Both the position numbers and the translations under genes were made by a program. Below are positions 8,416 to 17,069 of a stretch of 64,000 nucleotides of DNA, one piece after another (the stretch's first letter is position 1; each line of letters begins with the position of its first letter). The stretch is from positions 49,116 through 113,115 of the forward strand of contig NZ_JACHGP010000025.1 in NCBI RefSeq assembly GCF_014202335.1, written 5' to 3'. Origin of the DNA: Mycobacterium sp. AZCC_0083 (GTDB taxonomy: Bacteria; Actinomycetota; Actinomycetes; Mycobacteriales; Mycobacteriaceae). The notes below the pieces were generated by a model that searched no databases, was not told the DNA's origin, and worked only from the letters and a program-made list of their open reading frames with translations.

Positions 8416-9924
8416 GTGACCACTCAGCCGAACCCGACCGTCGCCGATCTGCTGGCACCCCTCGTCGACGTCACCGACCGCGGCGTGCATGACGAGGCCA
8501 CCTTCGTCAGCTGGCGCGACCACATCCAGGCGGCGGCCGAACTGGCTGCCGCGTTGACCGCGCGCCTGGACCCGGACCGGCCCCCGCACGTCGGTGTGCT
8601 GCTGGGCAATACGCCGTTCTTCTCGACGGTCCTGGTGGCGGCAGGGCTGGCAGGGGTGGTCCCGGTCGGTCTGAACCCGATCCGCCGCGGCGAGGCCCTT
8701 GCCCGTGACGTCGCGCGCGCCGACTGTCAGCTGGTGCTCACGGACAATTCATCGGGCATCCCCGTCGGGGTCGGATTCGTCGACGTCGAATCCCCTGAGT
8801 GGGCAGCCGAACTCGAGGCGCACCGTGGCGCACCGGTCACGTTCGCCGACCCGAGCCCCGACGATCTCTTCATGCTGATCTTCACCTCGGGCACCAGCGG
8901 GGAGCCCAAGGCGGTGCGCATCACCCACGACAAGGTGGCGTTCCCTGGTCGCATGCTCGCGGATCGGTTCGGTCTCGGGCCAGCCGACACCGCCTATCTG
9001 TCGATGCCACTGTTCCATTCCAACGCCGTGATGGCGGGCTGGGCGGTCGGGGTGGCGGCCGGTGCCTCGATTGCGTTGCGGCGCAAGTTCTCCGCATCCG
9101 GGTTCATGCCCGACGTGCGCCGCTACGGTGCCACCTACGCCAACTACGTCGGCAAGCCGCTGTCCTACATCCTGGCCACGCCGCCACGCGACGACGACAC
9201 CGACAACCCGCTGAAGTTCATGTACGGCAACGAGGGTGCGCCGCGGGACGTGCCGCGATTCGCCGACAGGTTCGGCGTGATCGTGGTCGACGGCTTCGGC
9301 TCGACCGAGGGTGGCGTGGCGATCGCCCGCACCCCTGACACCCCGGACGGATCACTTGGCCCGCTCACCGACGAGGTCGCGATCGTCGACGTCGACACCG
9401 GGGAGCCCTGCCCGGCAGGCAAGATCGGCGAGTTGGTCAACCCCACCGGCCGCGGCTGGTTCCGCGGCTACTACCGCGACGAGGCGGCCGAAGCTCAGCG
9501 GATGACCGGCGGCGTCTACCACACCGGTGACCTGGCCTACCGGGACGAGAACGGCTACGCCTACTTCGCGGGCAGGCTCGGCGACTGGATGCGCGTCGAC
9601 GGTGAGAACCTCGGCACCGCACCGATCGAGCGGATCCTGTTGCGCTACCCCGATGTCGTCGAGGTCGCCGTCTACGCCATTCCGGATCCCGCGGTCGGCG
9701 ACCGGGTGATGGCGGCCATGGTGCTCCGCGAGGGTGCCGCATTCGAGGTCGAGAAGTTCGAGGCGTTCCTCGACGACCAGCCCGACCTCGGACCCAAGCA
9801 GTGGCCGTCGTTCATCCGAGTCGGCGCCGCGCTCCCGCGGACCGAGACGTTCAAGGTGCTCAAGCGGATCCTGTCCGCCGAGGGCACCGAGTGCGACGAC
9901 CCGGTCTTTCCCGTCCAGCGGTAG
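8416..9924 (+). CDS. fadD17: Steroid-acyl CoA ligase FadD17
   Basis: AMP-forming acyl-CoA synthetase. The phosphate-binding motif is IFTSGTSGEPKAVRITH (about 155-171), and YHTGDLAYRDENGY marks the hinge before the small C-terminal domain. The GTG at 8416 gives 502 residues, the length of Rv3506, and removes a 25-residue N-terminal extension lying in the fadE27 end. FadD17 is known to activate steroid substrates with C5 side chains (3-oxo-4-cholen-24-oate type). Third gene of the fadE26-fadE27-fadD17 operon. Confidence 0.92.
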   Translation: MTTQPNPTVADLLAPLVDVTDRGVHDEATFVSWRDHIQAAAELAAALTARLDPDRPPHVGVLLGNTPFFSTVLVAAGLAGVVPVGLNPIRRGEALARDVARADCQLVLTDNSSGIPVGVGFVDVESPEWAAELEAHRGAPVTFADPSPDDLFMLIFTSGTSGEPKAVRITHDKVAFPGRMLADRFGLGPADTAYLSMPLFHSNAVMAGWAVGVAAGASIALRRKFSASGFMPDVRRYGATYANYVGKPLSYILATPPRDDDTDNPLKFMYGNEGAPRDVPRFADRFGVIVVDGFGSTEGGVAIARTPDTPDGSLGPLTDEVAIVDVDTGEPCPAGKIGELVNPTGRGWFRGYYRDEAAEAQRMTGGVYHTGDLAYRDENGYAYFAGRLGDWMRVDGENLGTAPIERILLRYPDVVEVAVYAIPDPAVGDRVMAAMVLREGAAFEVEKFEAFLDDQPDLGPKQWPSFIRVGAALPRTETFKVLKRILSAEGTECDDPVFPVQR

Positions 9925-9925
9925 C

Positions 9926-10663
9926 GTGGCAACGGTGGGATACCGAGAACGGCCGCCGCCCACCCGGCTACGCGAACTCGTCGAGTGCGCGTGGGTGGTG
10001 GACGGTCCCTGCGGTCCGGTGCGAGTGCTGCCGGACGGGTGCATGGACCTGATCCGGATGGACGGGCGCGTCGTCGTGGCAGGCCCCGACACAGGAGCAT
10101 CCATCAGCCAGCACGGTGCGGAGCCGTTCGTCGGCCTACGCTTTCGGCCGGGGATGCTGCCCCGGCTTCTCGGTGTCCCCGCGGCCGAACTCCGCGACAG
10201 CCGGGTGCCGCTTGCCGACCTGGGAGTGCCCACTGCCCAAGGTGGTTCGCTGATCGAGCTGGCCACCGCGCTCGCCTCAGGGGCGCCCAACGGCGAGACG
10301 GCGCCGTGGTCGATGGCCTTGCTCGGTCACGTCACCCGCAGTTTCGCAGGCGGTGCCGCCGTCGCCAGGGTGGCCGACCAGATCGGATGGTCCAGCCGTA
10401 CCCTGCAGCGCCAGTGCACGGCCGTCTACGGCTATGGCCCGGCGACGCTACGTCGGATCCTGCGGTTTCGGCGAGCACTGCAGCTGATGGACCTCGGCGC
10501 GTCATACACGGAAGCCGCTGCGGGAGCCGGTTATTCGGACCAGCCGCACCTGCATCGCGAGGTGCGCGATCTCACAGGGGCTGGGCTGTCGTCGTTGCGT
10601 CACGTCTCCAGCGGCGCGAACAGATCCACCCAGTTCCCGTCCGGGTCGGCCACCGTCGCGTAG
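9926..10663 (+). CDS. AraC-family transcriptional regulator
   Basis: A 245-residue protein. The N-terminal domain starts YRERPPPTRLRELVECAW and contains VLPDGCMDLIRMDG, resembling the DUF6597 sensor domain. The C-terminal AraC-type double helix-turn-helix includes VARVADQIGWSSRTLQRQC and YTEAAAGAGYSDQPHLHRE. The GTG lies 1 bp after the fadD17 stop, so it is probably translated with the fatty-acid genes. Its last 20 codons are antisense to the end of the VOC gene on the other strand. The effector is not evident; a side-chain intermediate is possible. Confidence 0.85.
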   Translation: MATVGYRERPPPTRLRELVECAWVVDGPCGPVRVLPDGCMDLIRMDGRVVVAGPDTGASISQHGAEPFVGLRFRPGMLPRLLGVPAAELRDSRVPLADLGVPTAQGGSLIELATALASGAPNGETAPWSMALLGHVTRSFAGGAAVARVADQIGWSSRTLQRQCTAVYGYGPATLRRILRFRRALQLMDLGASYTEAAAGAGYSDQPHLHREVRDLTGAGLSSLRHVSSGANRSTQFPSGSATVA

Positions 10664-11001
10664 CGCTGTCCCCACGGAGCGTCGTACGGCTGCAATGTTC
10701 CGGCATGTCCGGCCGCAGTGACCTTCTCGAACAACGCGTCGACCTTCGCTGGGGCATCCACGCCGAATGCCAGGGCGATGCGGCTGGATGACGAGGCCGG
10801 TGGCGCCCAACCGGGGTGCATGCCTGCGATCGTTTCCTCGGTGTCGAACGACAAGGTGTTCCCGCCGGGGAGTTCAACCGCCACATGCGGCGGCCCGTCC
10901 GGGTCCGGCACTGAAAGGCCCAGTAGCCGATAGAAGTCCAACGATCGCTGCAGGTCGTTGGCGAAGATCTGGAAGACGGCGGACGTCAAGCGAATACCCA
11001 T
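10600..11001 (-). CDS. VOC (glyoxalase/bleomycin-resistance fold) protein
   Basis: A 133-residue protein with paired beta-alpha-beta-beta-beta modules: FQIFANDLQRSLDFYRLLGL in the first half and YATVADPDGNWVDLFAP at the end, the typical VOC signature. The family includes dioxygenases, isomerases and resistance proteins, and no specific activity can be assigned. The ATG at 11001 (MGIRLTS) was preferred over the longer frame because the VOC fold starts there. It overlaps the AraC gene tail to tail by 64 bp. Confidence 0.8.
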   Translation of the reverse strand: MGIRLTSAVFQIFANDLQRSLDFYRLLGLSVPDPDGPPHVAVELPGGNTLSFDTEETIAGMHPGWAPPASSSSRIALAFGVDAPAKVDALFEKVTAAGHAGTLQPYDAPWGQRYATVADPDGNWVDLFAPLET

Positions 11002-11109
11002 GACGACACCGTAGGGCGGGGCGCCCGCGGCAATCGTGAACGAATCGGACACATCCGCACGATTCGCGCCGGAGCAAAGCATCCTAAACCGCGTGACACC
11101 GATTGCAGC

Positions 11110-11143
11110 GAATTCGCATCACCGAATTCGAGTAGATCTACTC
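11110..11143. promoter_or_regulatory. Paired palindromes upstream of lpqN, candidate operator
   Basis: A 14-bp perfect palindrome, GAGTAGATCTACTC (11130-11143), directly abuts an inverted repeat GAATTCG-N6-CGAATTC (11110-11129). Both lie about 110 bp upstream of the lpqN start in a non-coding gap. The regulator is unknown. Confidence 0.45.
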
Positions 11144-11251
11144 ACCCTGCGTAGGGGGCATTTTGAGCTACGCTTCGCTGCGGAAATGGACATTGATGGT
11201 GTTTGCTTCGGCGCCCACGAACGAATCATAGGAAACTAAAGGAGTTAACAA

Positions 11252-11965
11252 ATGAGAGCATCGGCGATCACCGGTGTGGCCGCGGCATTCACCGCCCTGG
11301 CCGTCGTGCTGTCCGGCTGCGGCTCGGACACCAAGACAGCAACGTCCAGCAGTTCGAGCACCGAGTCCTCGAAGTCATCGACCAAGTCGTCGACGACGAA
11401 GAAGAAGCCAACGGTCGAGTCCTCACCGGCGGAGGCGGCGGGCCCCAACCCGAGCATCGCCAGCTACATCAAGGACAACAACATCACCGAAACCCCGGTC
11501 CACATGGGCGATCCCGGTTCGCCGACGATCAACCTGCCCGTGCCAGAGGGCTGGGAGCCGGCCGGTGAGAACACTCCCGAGTGGGCTTACGGCGCCATCC
11601 TGTACACCGGCCCCGAAGCCGCGGAGTACACCCCCAGCATCGTCGCCATCGTGTCGAAGCTGACCGGTGACGTCGACCCGCAGAAGATCATCGATCTCGC
11701 ACCGGGCGAGCTGAACAACCTGTCCGGCTACAAGCCGCTGAACGAGGGTGCCACCAGCACGCTCGGCGAGTACCCGGCCTACCAGCTCGGCGGCACGTGG
11801 CAGTCGGACGGCGAGACCAAGGTCGTCGCACAGAAGACGGTCGTCATCCCCGGCGCCGACGGCCTCTACGTCCTTCAGCTCAACGCAGACGGCCTCGACA
11901 GCCAGAAGGAAGTCATCGGCGCGGCCACCGACGTCATCGACTCGGACACCACGATCACGCCCTGA
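11252..11965 (+). CDS. lpqN: Lipoprotein of the LpqN/LpqT family
   Basis: A 237-residue lipoprotein. The signal peptide ends LAVVLSGCGS, giving the lipobox L-S-G-C with the lipidated cysteine at about 25. A Ser/Thr/Lys-rich linker follows (about 28-60), then the LpqN-type domain with NPSIASYIKDNNITETPVH and DPQKIIDLAPGELNNL, and the end DVIDSDTTITP. It is very close to what I recall of M. tuberculosis LpqN. It has a strong AAAGGAG ribosome site and its own terminator, so it is a single-gene unit. The role is at the cell surface; the exact function is open. Confidence 0.88.
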   Translation: MRASAITGVAAAFTALAVVLSGCGSDTKTATSSSSSTESSKSSTKSSTTKKKPTVESSPAEAAGPNPSIASYIKDNNITETPVHMGDPGSPTINLPVPEGWEPAGENTPEWAYGAILYTGPEAAEYTPSIVAIVSKLTGDVDPQKIIDLAPGELNNLSGYKPLNEGATSTLGEYPAYQLGGTWQSDGETKVVAQKTVVIPGADGLYVLQLNADGLDSQKEVIGAATDVIDSDTTITP

Positions 11966-11981
11966 CCCGATCAACCCGAAG

Positions 11982-12016
11982 CGCCGCCGAAGTGTTAGCC
12001 ACTTCGGCGGCGTTTT
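11982..12016 (+). terminator. Rho-independent terminator of lpqN
   Basis: A perfect 13-bp stem (CGCCGCCGAAGTG with its complement at 12000-12012), a 5-nt loop TTAGC and then TTTT. It begins 17 bp after the lpqN stop and 5 bp before the convergent nitronate-monooxygenase-like gene ends. Confidence 0.9.
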
Positions 12017-12020
12017 CGTT

Positions 12021-13142
12021 TCAGCTCTCCCGGATCCCGTCGAGACGCTTCGAGGCGGCCTCGAAACCAGCCACCAGTTCGGCGATGATGTCGGCGACCG
12101 GCCGAATCTCGTTCATCCGCCCGACGATCTGGCCGACGGGCATCGCGACCGTCGTCGGATCCGATGACTCGCTCATCCGTTGATGGGCCTCGCTGACGAG
12201 GATGTTCTGCAGTGGCATCGGCAATGGTTCTGGCGCGCTGTCGGCGTCCCAGGCCTCGGTCCACCGGCTCTTGAGGAGTCGGGCGGGCTTGCCGGTGTAG
12301 ATGCGGCGGCGCACGGTGTCGCTCGAGTTCGCCGCCAGTAGCGCCTGCTGAATCACCGAGGTACCCGATTCGGTGCGCACGCCGAGGTCGTACTCGGCCG
12401 ACGTGAGGAACGCCGAGCCCATCCACACGCCCTGTGCGCCGAGCGCCAGCGCGGCGGCGACCTGACGGCCGCTACCGATGCCTCCCGCCGCGAGCACCGC
12501 GGCCGAACCACCAATGGCGTCACAGACTTCGGGCACCAACACCATCGACGCGATCTCGCCGGTGTGACCACCCGCCTCGTGTCCCTGGGCGATGACGATG
12601 TCGACCCCGTTGTCGACGTGCCGCTGAGCGTGCTTGGCGCTACCCGCCAGCGCGGCCACCGGCACACCGGCCGCGTGGGCCTGGTCGATGACGTCCTTGG
12701 GCGGGGAGCCCAGCGCATTGGCGATCAGCTTGATCGGGTGCTTGAGCGCCACCTCGACGTGTGAGCGGGCGACCGAATGCAGCCAGCCCAGTACGCCTTC
12801 GGACTTCTCTTCGTCATCGGGCAGCGGGGGCACGCCGAGATCGGCGAGCGTCTTGGCGACGAAGTCCCGGTGGGTCTGCGGGATCAGCTTGTTGATGTCC
12901 ACCGACGTGCCCTCGGTGGGCACCTTGGCAGGCATGACGATGTCGACGCCGTACGGCTTGCCGCCGGTGTTCTCGTCCATCCAGCACAGCACGTCTTCGA
13001 GGTCGTCGGCGTCGTTGAACCGCACACAGCCCAGAACGCCGAGCCCGCCGGCCTTGCTGACCGCCGCGGCCACCTTCTCCGAAGGGGTGAAGACGAAGAT
13101 CGGGTACTCGATGCCGAACCGGTCACATAGCTCAGTGCGCAT
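12021..13142 (-). CDS. Nitronate monooxygenase-like FMN oxidoreductase
   Basis: A 373-residue TIM-barrel flavoprotein of the 2-nitropropane dioxygenase/NMO family. Visible family marks are VSKAGGLGVLG, the phosphate-binding AGGIGSGRQVAAALALGAQG and the conserved QGHEAGGHTGE segment. The ATG at 13142 (MRTELCDRF) overlaps the fadD19 stop as TAATG, so it is coupled to fadD19. M. tuberculosis has PE_PGRS genes at this place, but other mycobacteria carry such an enzyme. The cluster's known member of this family is IpdC (ring C/D degradation); this sequence looks nearer Rv1533. A role in sterol degradation is inferred from coupling only. Confidence 0.82.
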   Translation of the reverse strand: MRTELCDRFGIEYPIFVFTPSEKVAAAVSKAGGLGVLGCVRFNDADDLEDVLCWMDENTGGKPYGVDIVMPAKVPTEGTSVDINKLIPQTHRDFVAKTLADLGVPPLPDDEEKSEGVLGWLHSVARSHVEVALKHPIKLIANALGSPPKDVIDQAHAAGVPVAALAGSAKHAQRHVDNGVDIVIAQGHEAGGHTGEIASMVLVPEVCDAIGGSAAVLAAGGIGSGRQVAAALALGAQGVWMGSAFLTSAEYDLGVRTESGTSVIQQALLAANSSDTVRRRIYTGKPARLLKSRWTEAWDADSAPEPLPMPLQNILVSEAHQRMSESSDPTTVAMPVGQIVGRMNEIRPVADIIAELVAGFEAASKRLDGIRES

Positions 13143-14803
13143 TAAGAAGGTGTCCCAACGTGGTTCGCGTGCACGTCGTCCGCAGGTCGTTCCTCGGTCT
13201 GGTCCTTGGCCCACCGGTAATCGGGCTTGCCCGCAGGCGAGCGCTTCACCTCGTCAACGAACCAAAGACTGCGCGGCACTTTGTATCCCGCGATCTCCTT
13301 GCGGACGAACGCGTCCAGTTCGGCTAGCGCAGGCCGCGTGCCCTCCCGGGCATGTACGACGGCGGCCACGTGCTGGCCGAACCGCGGATCGGGGACACCG
13401 ACCACCAGTGCGTCGAAAACGTCGGGATGGCCCTTGAGCGCGGCCTCGACCTCTTCGGGATAGATCTTCTCGCCACCGCTGTTGATCGACACCGACCCAC
13501 GGCCGAGCATGGTGACGGCGCCGTCGGCCTCGACCTCTGCGTAGTCACCCGGGATCGCATAGCGCACACCGTTGTACGTTCGGAAGGTCTGCCGGGTTTT
13601 TTCATCGTCCTTGTAGTAGCCGACCGGGATGTTGCCCTTCTTCGCGATGACGCCGCGAACGCCGGAGCCTGGCTTCACCTCGTTGCCATCGTCGTCGAGG
13701 ACGACTGTGCGGGCATCGATGCTGACGCGCGGTCCACCGGCGTGCGATTGCCCCTTGGCGACGATGCTGGTGCCGCCGAACCCGGTCTCCGAGGAGCCGA
13801 TCGAGTCGGTGATGATGCGGTTGGGCAGCAGTTCGAGGAACTTCTCCTTGATGCTTGCCGAGAACAGCGCCGCGGTGCTGGCGAGCAGGAACAGCGACGA
13901 CAGGTCATATGCTTCTTTCCCTTCCGCGCCTTCGTGTGATGCCTCGAGGGCATCGAGCAGCGGTCGGGCCATCGCATCCCCGGTGAAGAACAGCATGTTG
14001 ACCTTGTGGTGATGAATCGCACGCCAGACCTGGTCGGCGTCGAATTCCGGTGCCAGCACGGTCGTTTGGCCGGAGAAGATCGACATCCACGTCGCCGACT
14101 GCGTGGCACCGTGGATCATCGGAGGAACCGGGTAGCGGATCATCGGCGGGTTCGCCGCAGCGGCCTTCGCGAGGTCGTACTCGTCCTTGATGAACTCACC
14201 CGTCGCGAAGTCGGTGCCGCCGAACAGGACCCGGTAGATGTCCTCGTGGCGCCACATCACGCCCTTGGGAAAGCCCGTGGTGCCGCCGGTGTAGAGCAGG
14301 TAGATGTCGTCGGCGCTGCGCTCGCCGAAGTCGCGTTCTGGTGCGCCCTTCTCCAGCGCCACGTAGAACTCGACGCCGCCGTATCTGAGGAAGTCATCGT
14401 CTGAGCCGTCCTCCACCACCAGGATGGTCTTGACGTTCGGCGTCTCCGGCAGCACGTTCGCGACCCGGTCTGCGTAGCGGCGTTCGTGCACCAGCGCGAC
14501 CATGTCGGAGTTCTCGAACAGATACTTCAGCTCGCCCTCGACGTAGCGGAAGTTGACGTTCACCAGGATGGCGCCCGCCTTGACGATGCCCAGCATCGCG
14601 ATGACGATTTCGATGCGGTTGCGGCAGTACAGGCCGACCTTGTCGTCCTTCTTCACGCCCTGGTCGATGAGGTAGTGCGCAAGGCGGTTCGCCTTCTCCT
14701 CCAACTGGGCGTAGGTGAGCTGTTCGTCATCGGAAATGAGGGCGACACGGTCAGGCACGGCGTCGATCGCGTGCTCGGCAAGGTCGGCGATGTTCAGGGC
14801 CAC
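13142..14803 (-). CDS. fadD19: Steroid-acyl CoA ligase FadD19
   Basis: AMP-forming CoA ligase of 553 residues, close to the 548 of Rv3515c. The ATP motif is YLLYTGGTTGFPKGVMWRHE (about 172-191), and GRGSVSINSGGEKIYPEEVE gives the hinge and C-terminal lid. FadD19 is known to activate C8 side-chain acids such as 3-oxocholest-4-en-26-oate, and in Rhodococcus it is needed for C24-branched sterols. The start is GTG at 14803. The KstR box lies 10 bp upstream with no ribosome site, so the mRNA is probably leaderless. Confidence 0.94.
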   Translation of the reverse strand: MALNIADLAEHAIDAVPDRVALISDDEQLTYAQLEEKANRLAHYLIDQGVKKDDKVGLYCRNRIEIVIAMLGIVKAGAILVNVNFRYVEGELKYLFENSDMVALVHERRYADRVANVLPETPNVKTILVVEDGSDDDFLRYGGVEFYVALEKGAPERDFGERSADDIYLLYTGGTTGFPKGVMWRHEDIYRVLFGGTDFATGEFIKDEYDLAKAAAANPPMIRYPVPPMIHGATQSATWMSIFSGQTTVLAPEFDADQVWRAIHHHKVNMLFFTGDAMARPLLDALEASHEGAEGKEAYDLSSLFLLASTAALFSASIKEKFLELLPNRIITDSIGSSETGFGGTSIVAKGQSHAGGPRVSIDARTVVLDDDGNEVKPGSGVRGVIAKKGNIPVGYYKDDEKTRQTFRTYNGVRYAIPGDYAEVEADGAVTMLGRGSVSINSGGEKIYPEEVEAALKGHPDVFDALVVGVPDPRFGQHVAAVVHAREGTRPALAELDAFVRKEIAGYKVPRSLWFVDEVKRSPAGKPDYRWAKDQTEERPADDVHANHVGTPS

Positions 14804-14813
14804 GCCCCTAAAC

Positions 14814-14827
14814 TAGAACGTGTTACA
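14814..14827. promoter_or_regulatory. KstR box overlapping the fadD19 -10 element
   Basis: TAGAACGTGTTACA is an exact match. On the minus strand it overlaps a -10 element TAGTTT (14810-14815), which lies 6 bp before the GTG of fadD19. The divergent gene echA19 starts 44 bp away on the other side and probably shares the box. Confidence 0.82.
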
Positions 14828-14871
14828 TTTCGAGACAAGTCTGTGGCGACGATGCTGGAAGGCGGACATCC

Positions 14872-15672
14872 GTGAGCGACTCCCAAAAAGCCCCCGACGC
14901 CCTGGTTGAGCAGCGCGGACACACGTTGATCGTGACGCTGAACCGGCCGGAGGCGCGCAACGCGCTTTCCACCGAGATGCTCTCGATAATGGTCGACGCC
15001 TGGGACCGGGTCGACGAGGATCCGGAGATCCGGACGTGCATCCTGACGGGTGCCGGCGGCTACTTCTGCGCAGGCATGGACCTCAAGGCTGCGACGGCCA
15101 AGCCGCCTGGCGACTCATTCAAGGACGGCAGCTACGACCCATCGCGCATCGACGGCCTACTGAAGGGCCGGAGGCTCACGAAGCCGCTCATCGCGGCGGT
15201 AGAGGGCCCGGCGATCGCGGGCGGCACCGAGATCCTGCAGGGCACCGACATCAGGGTGGCCGGCGAGAGCGCCAAGTTCGGCATCTCCGAGGCCAAGTGG
15301 AGCCTCTACCCGATGGGCGGCTCAGCTGTGCGACTCGTCCGCCAGATCCCGTACACGATCGCGTGCGACCTGCTGCTGACCGGACGGCACATCAAGGCCG
15401 CCGAAGCGCTGTCGTACGGCCTGATCGGTTACGTCGTGCCCGACGGCGAGGCGCTGACCAAGGCGCTGGAGATCGCCGAGGTGATCAACAACAACGGGCC
15501 GCTGGCCGTGCAGGCGATCCTGCGGGCGATTCACGAGACCGAGGGCATGCACGAGAACGACGCGTTCAAGATCGATACGCAGATCGGCATCGAGGTGTTC
15601 CTCAGCGACGACGCCAAGGAGGGCCCGATGGCGTTCAAGGAGAAGCGGGCGCCCAACTTCCAGATGAAGTAG
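14872..15672 (+). CDS. echA19: Enoyl-CoA hydratase EchA19
   Basis: Crotonase-family protein of 266 residues starting at GTG 14872. It has the N-terminal ALSTEML / NRPEARNA segment and the oxyanion-hole regions AGGYFCAGMDLKA and GPAIAGGTEILQG. The acidic residues of KFGISEAKW sit where crotonase catalytic residues lie. EchA19 of M. tuberculosis (Rv3516) hydrates the steroid side-chain enoyl-CoA 3-oxochol-4,22-dien-24-oyl-CoA. It is divergent from fadD19 and followed after 26 bp by an MFS transporter. Confidence 0.92.
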   Translation: MSDSQKAPDALVEQRGHTLIVTLNRPEARNALSTEMLSIMVDAWDRVDEDPEIRTCILTGAGGYFCAGMDLKAATAKPPGDSFKDGSYDPSRIDGLLKGRRLTKPLIAAVEGPAIAGGTEILQGTDIRVAGESAKFGISEAKWSLYPMGGSAVRLVRQIPYTIACDLLLTGRHIKAAEALSYGLIGYVVPDGEALTKALEIAEVINNNGPLAVQAILRAIHETEGMHENDAFKIDTQIGIEVFLSDDAKEGPMAFKEKRAPNFQMK

Positions 15673-15698
15673 CCCAGCCAGGGGCGCAAGATTTAGGG

Positions 15699-17063
15699 GT
15701 GACACAGACCAACAGCGCACTGCTGACCGAAATCGGGCAGCGCCTCGACCACCTGGCAGTCGGTCCGATGCATCGCAAAGTGGTGGTGGCCATCGGCCTC
15801 GGACTGTTCTTCGAGATCTATGAGATCTTCCTGTCGAGCACCATCAGCACCACGCTGAAGACGCAGTACAACCTCGATGGCACTGCGCTCAAACTGCTCC
15901 TGGCGTCCACGTTCCTCGGCATGTTCATCGGTTCCGCCGTGCTGGGGCGCCTCGCCGATCGGATCGGTCGTCGCCGCGCGTTCCTGTTCAACCTGATCTG
16001 GTTCTCGGTCTGGACGCTGATCGGGGCGTTCTCGCCCACCCCGTGGTTCCTGGTCGTGACGCGGTTCATGGCCGGCGTCGGCGTCGGTGCCGAGTACCCC
16101 GTCGCCGATGCGTATCTGTCCGACGTGCTGCCGAAGGACCACCGCGGCCGACTGGCGGCGTGGGCGTACACCTGCTCATTCGTCGCCGTACCAGTACTCG
16201 GGTTCATGTCGCTCGGGTTGACCAAGCACAGCCCCTTGGGAATCCCCGGATGGCGAATCCTGTTGGTGATCGGCTCCATCGGCGCGCTACTGGTGATGCT
16301 GATGCGCCGTAGCCTGCCGGAGTCACCGCGGTGGCTGGCAAGCGTCGGACGGGCCGACGAGGCAAGGGCCGCCCTTCGCAAATTCGAGACAAGCCCGAGC
16401 GGGCCTGCCGCAAAAGACGAACCGGCTACCCCGGCACCAACCGCCGAGGTCACCAATCCGCTTGCGCGCCTTTCAGTCTCGCCGTACCGGGGGCGACTCG
16501 GCATGCTGGCGGTGTTCCACGCCTTCCAGTCGTTCGGGTACTACGGATTCGGCACCCTGGCTGCGCTGGTATTGGTCAGCCGTGGCTACGACGTCACTTC
16601 GTCACTGCTGTACACCGCACTGTCCTACCTCGGCTACCCGGTCGGATCGGTGCTCGCGATACCCCTGATGGGGTGGTTCGAGCGCAAGTATCTCGTCATG
16701 GGGACGATCGCCGCTCTGGCGGCATTCGGCCTGTTGTTCGCGACCGTCGAAAACACCGTGTTGATCGTCGCGTTCGGCTTTCTGACCACTGCGACGAGCA
16801 ACGTCTTCTCAAACGTGTACCACGTCTACCAGGCGGAGATCTTCCCGACGGACGTGCGGGCTACAGCGATCGGATGGACGTATTCGTTGTCACGGCTGTC
16901 GAGCGCAGTTCTGCCATTCGTCCTCATCCCAGTCCTCGACCACTACGGCGCCTCCGCGATGTTCACGGTCGTGCTAGTGGCACTCTCGATCGCCGTCGCG
17001 GCGGTGGCGTGGATCGGGCCAAAGACCTCGCGCCGAAACCTCGAGGAGATCAATCCCGTCTGA
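15699..17063 (+). CDS. MFS transporter (metabolite:H+ symporter type)
   Basis: A 454-residue major facilitator protein with about 12 hydrophobic segments. It shows the loop motif GRLADRIGRRRAF between TM2 and TM3 and PESPRWL after TM6, as in the aromatic-acid and metabolite symporter families. A hydrophilic loop rich in Ala, Pro and Glu separates the two halves. The GTG at 15699 was taken because the longer frame reads through echA19 in another phase. M. tuberculosis has a different gene (Rv3517) here. Carriage of a sterol-derived acid is a guess from position. Confidence 0.85.
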   Translation: MTQTNSALLTEIGQRLDHLAVGPMHRKVVVAIGLGLFFEIYEIFLSSTISTTLKTQYNLDGTALKLLLASTFLGMFIGSAVLGRLADRIGRRRAFLFNLIWFSVWTLIGAFSPTPWFLVVTRFMAGVGVGAEYPVADAYLSDVLPKDHRGRLAAWAYTCSFVAVPVLGFMSLGLTKHSPLGIPGWRILLVIGSIGALLVMLMRRSLPESPRWLASVGRADEARAALRKFETSPSGPAAKDEPATPAPTAEVTNPLARLSVSPYRGRLGMLAVFHAFQSFGYYGFGTLAALVLVSRGYDVTSSLLYTALSYLGYPVGSVLAIPLMGWFERKYLVMGTIAALAAFGLLFATVENTVLIVAFGFLTTATSNVFSNVYHVYQAEIFPTDVRATAIGWTYSLSRLSSAVLPFVLIPVLDHYGASAMFTVVLVALSIAVAAVAWIGPKTSRRNLEEINPV

Positions 17064-17069
17064 CGGCCG

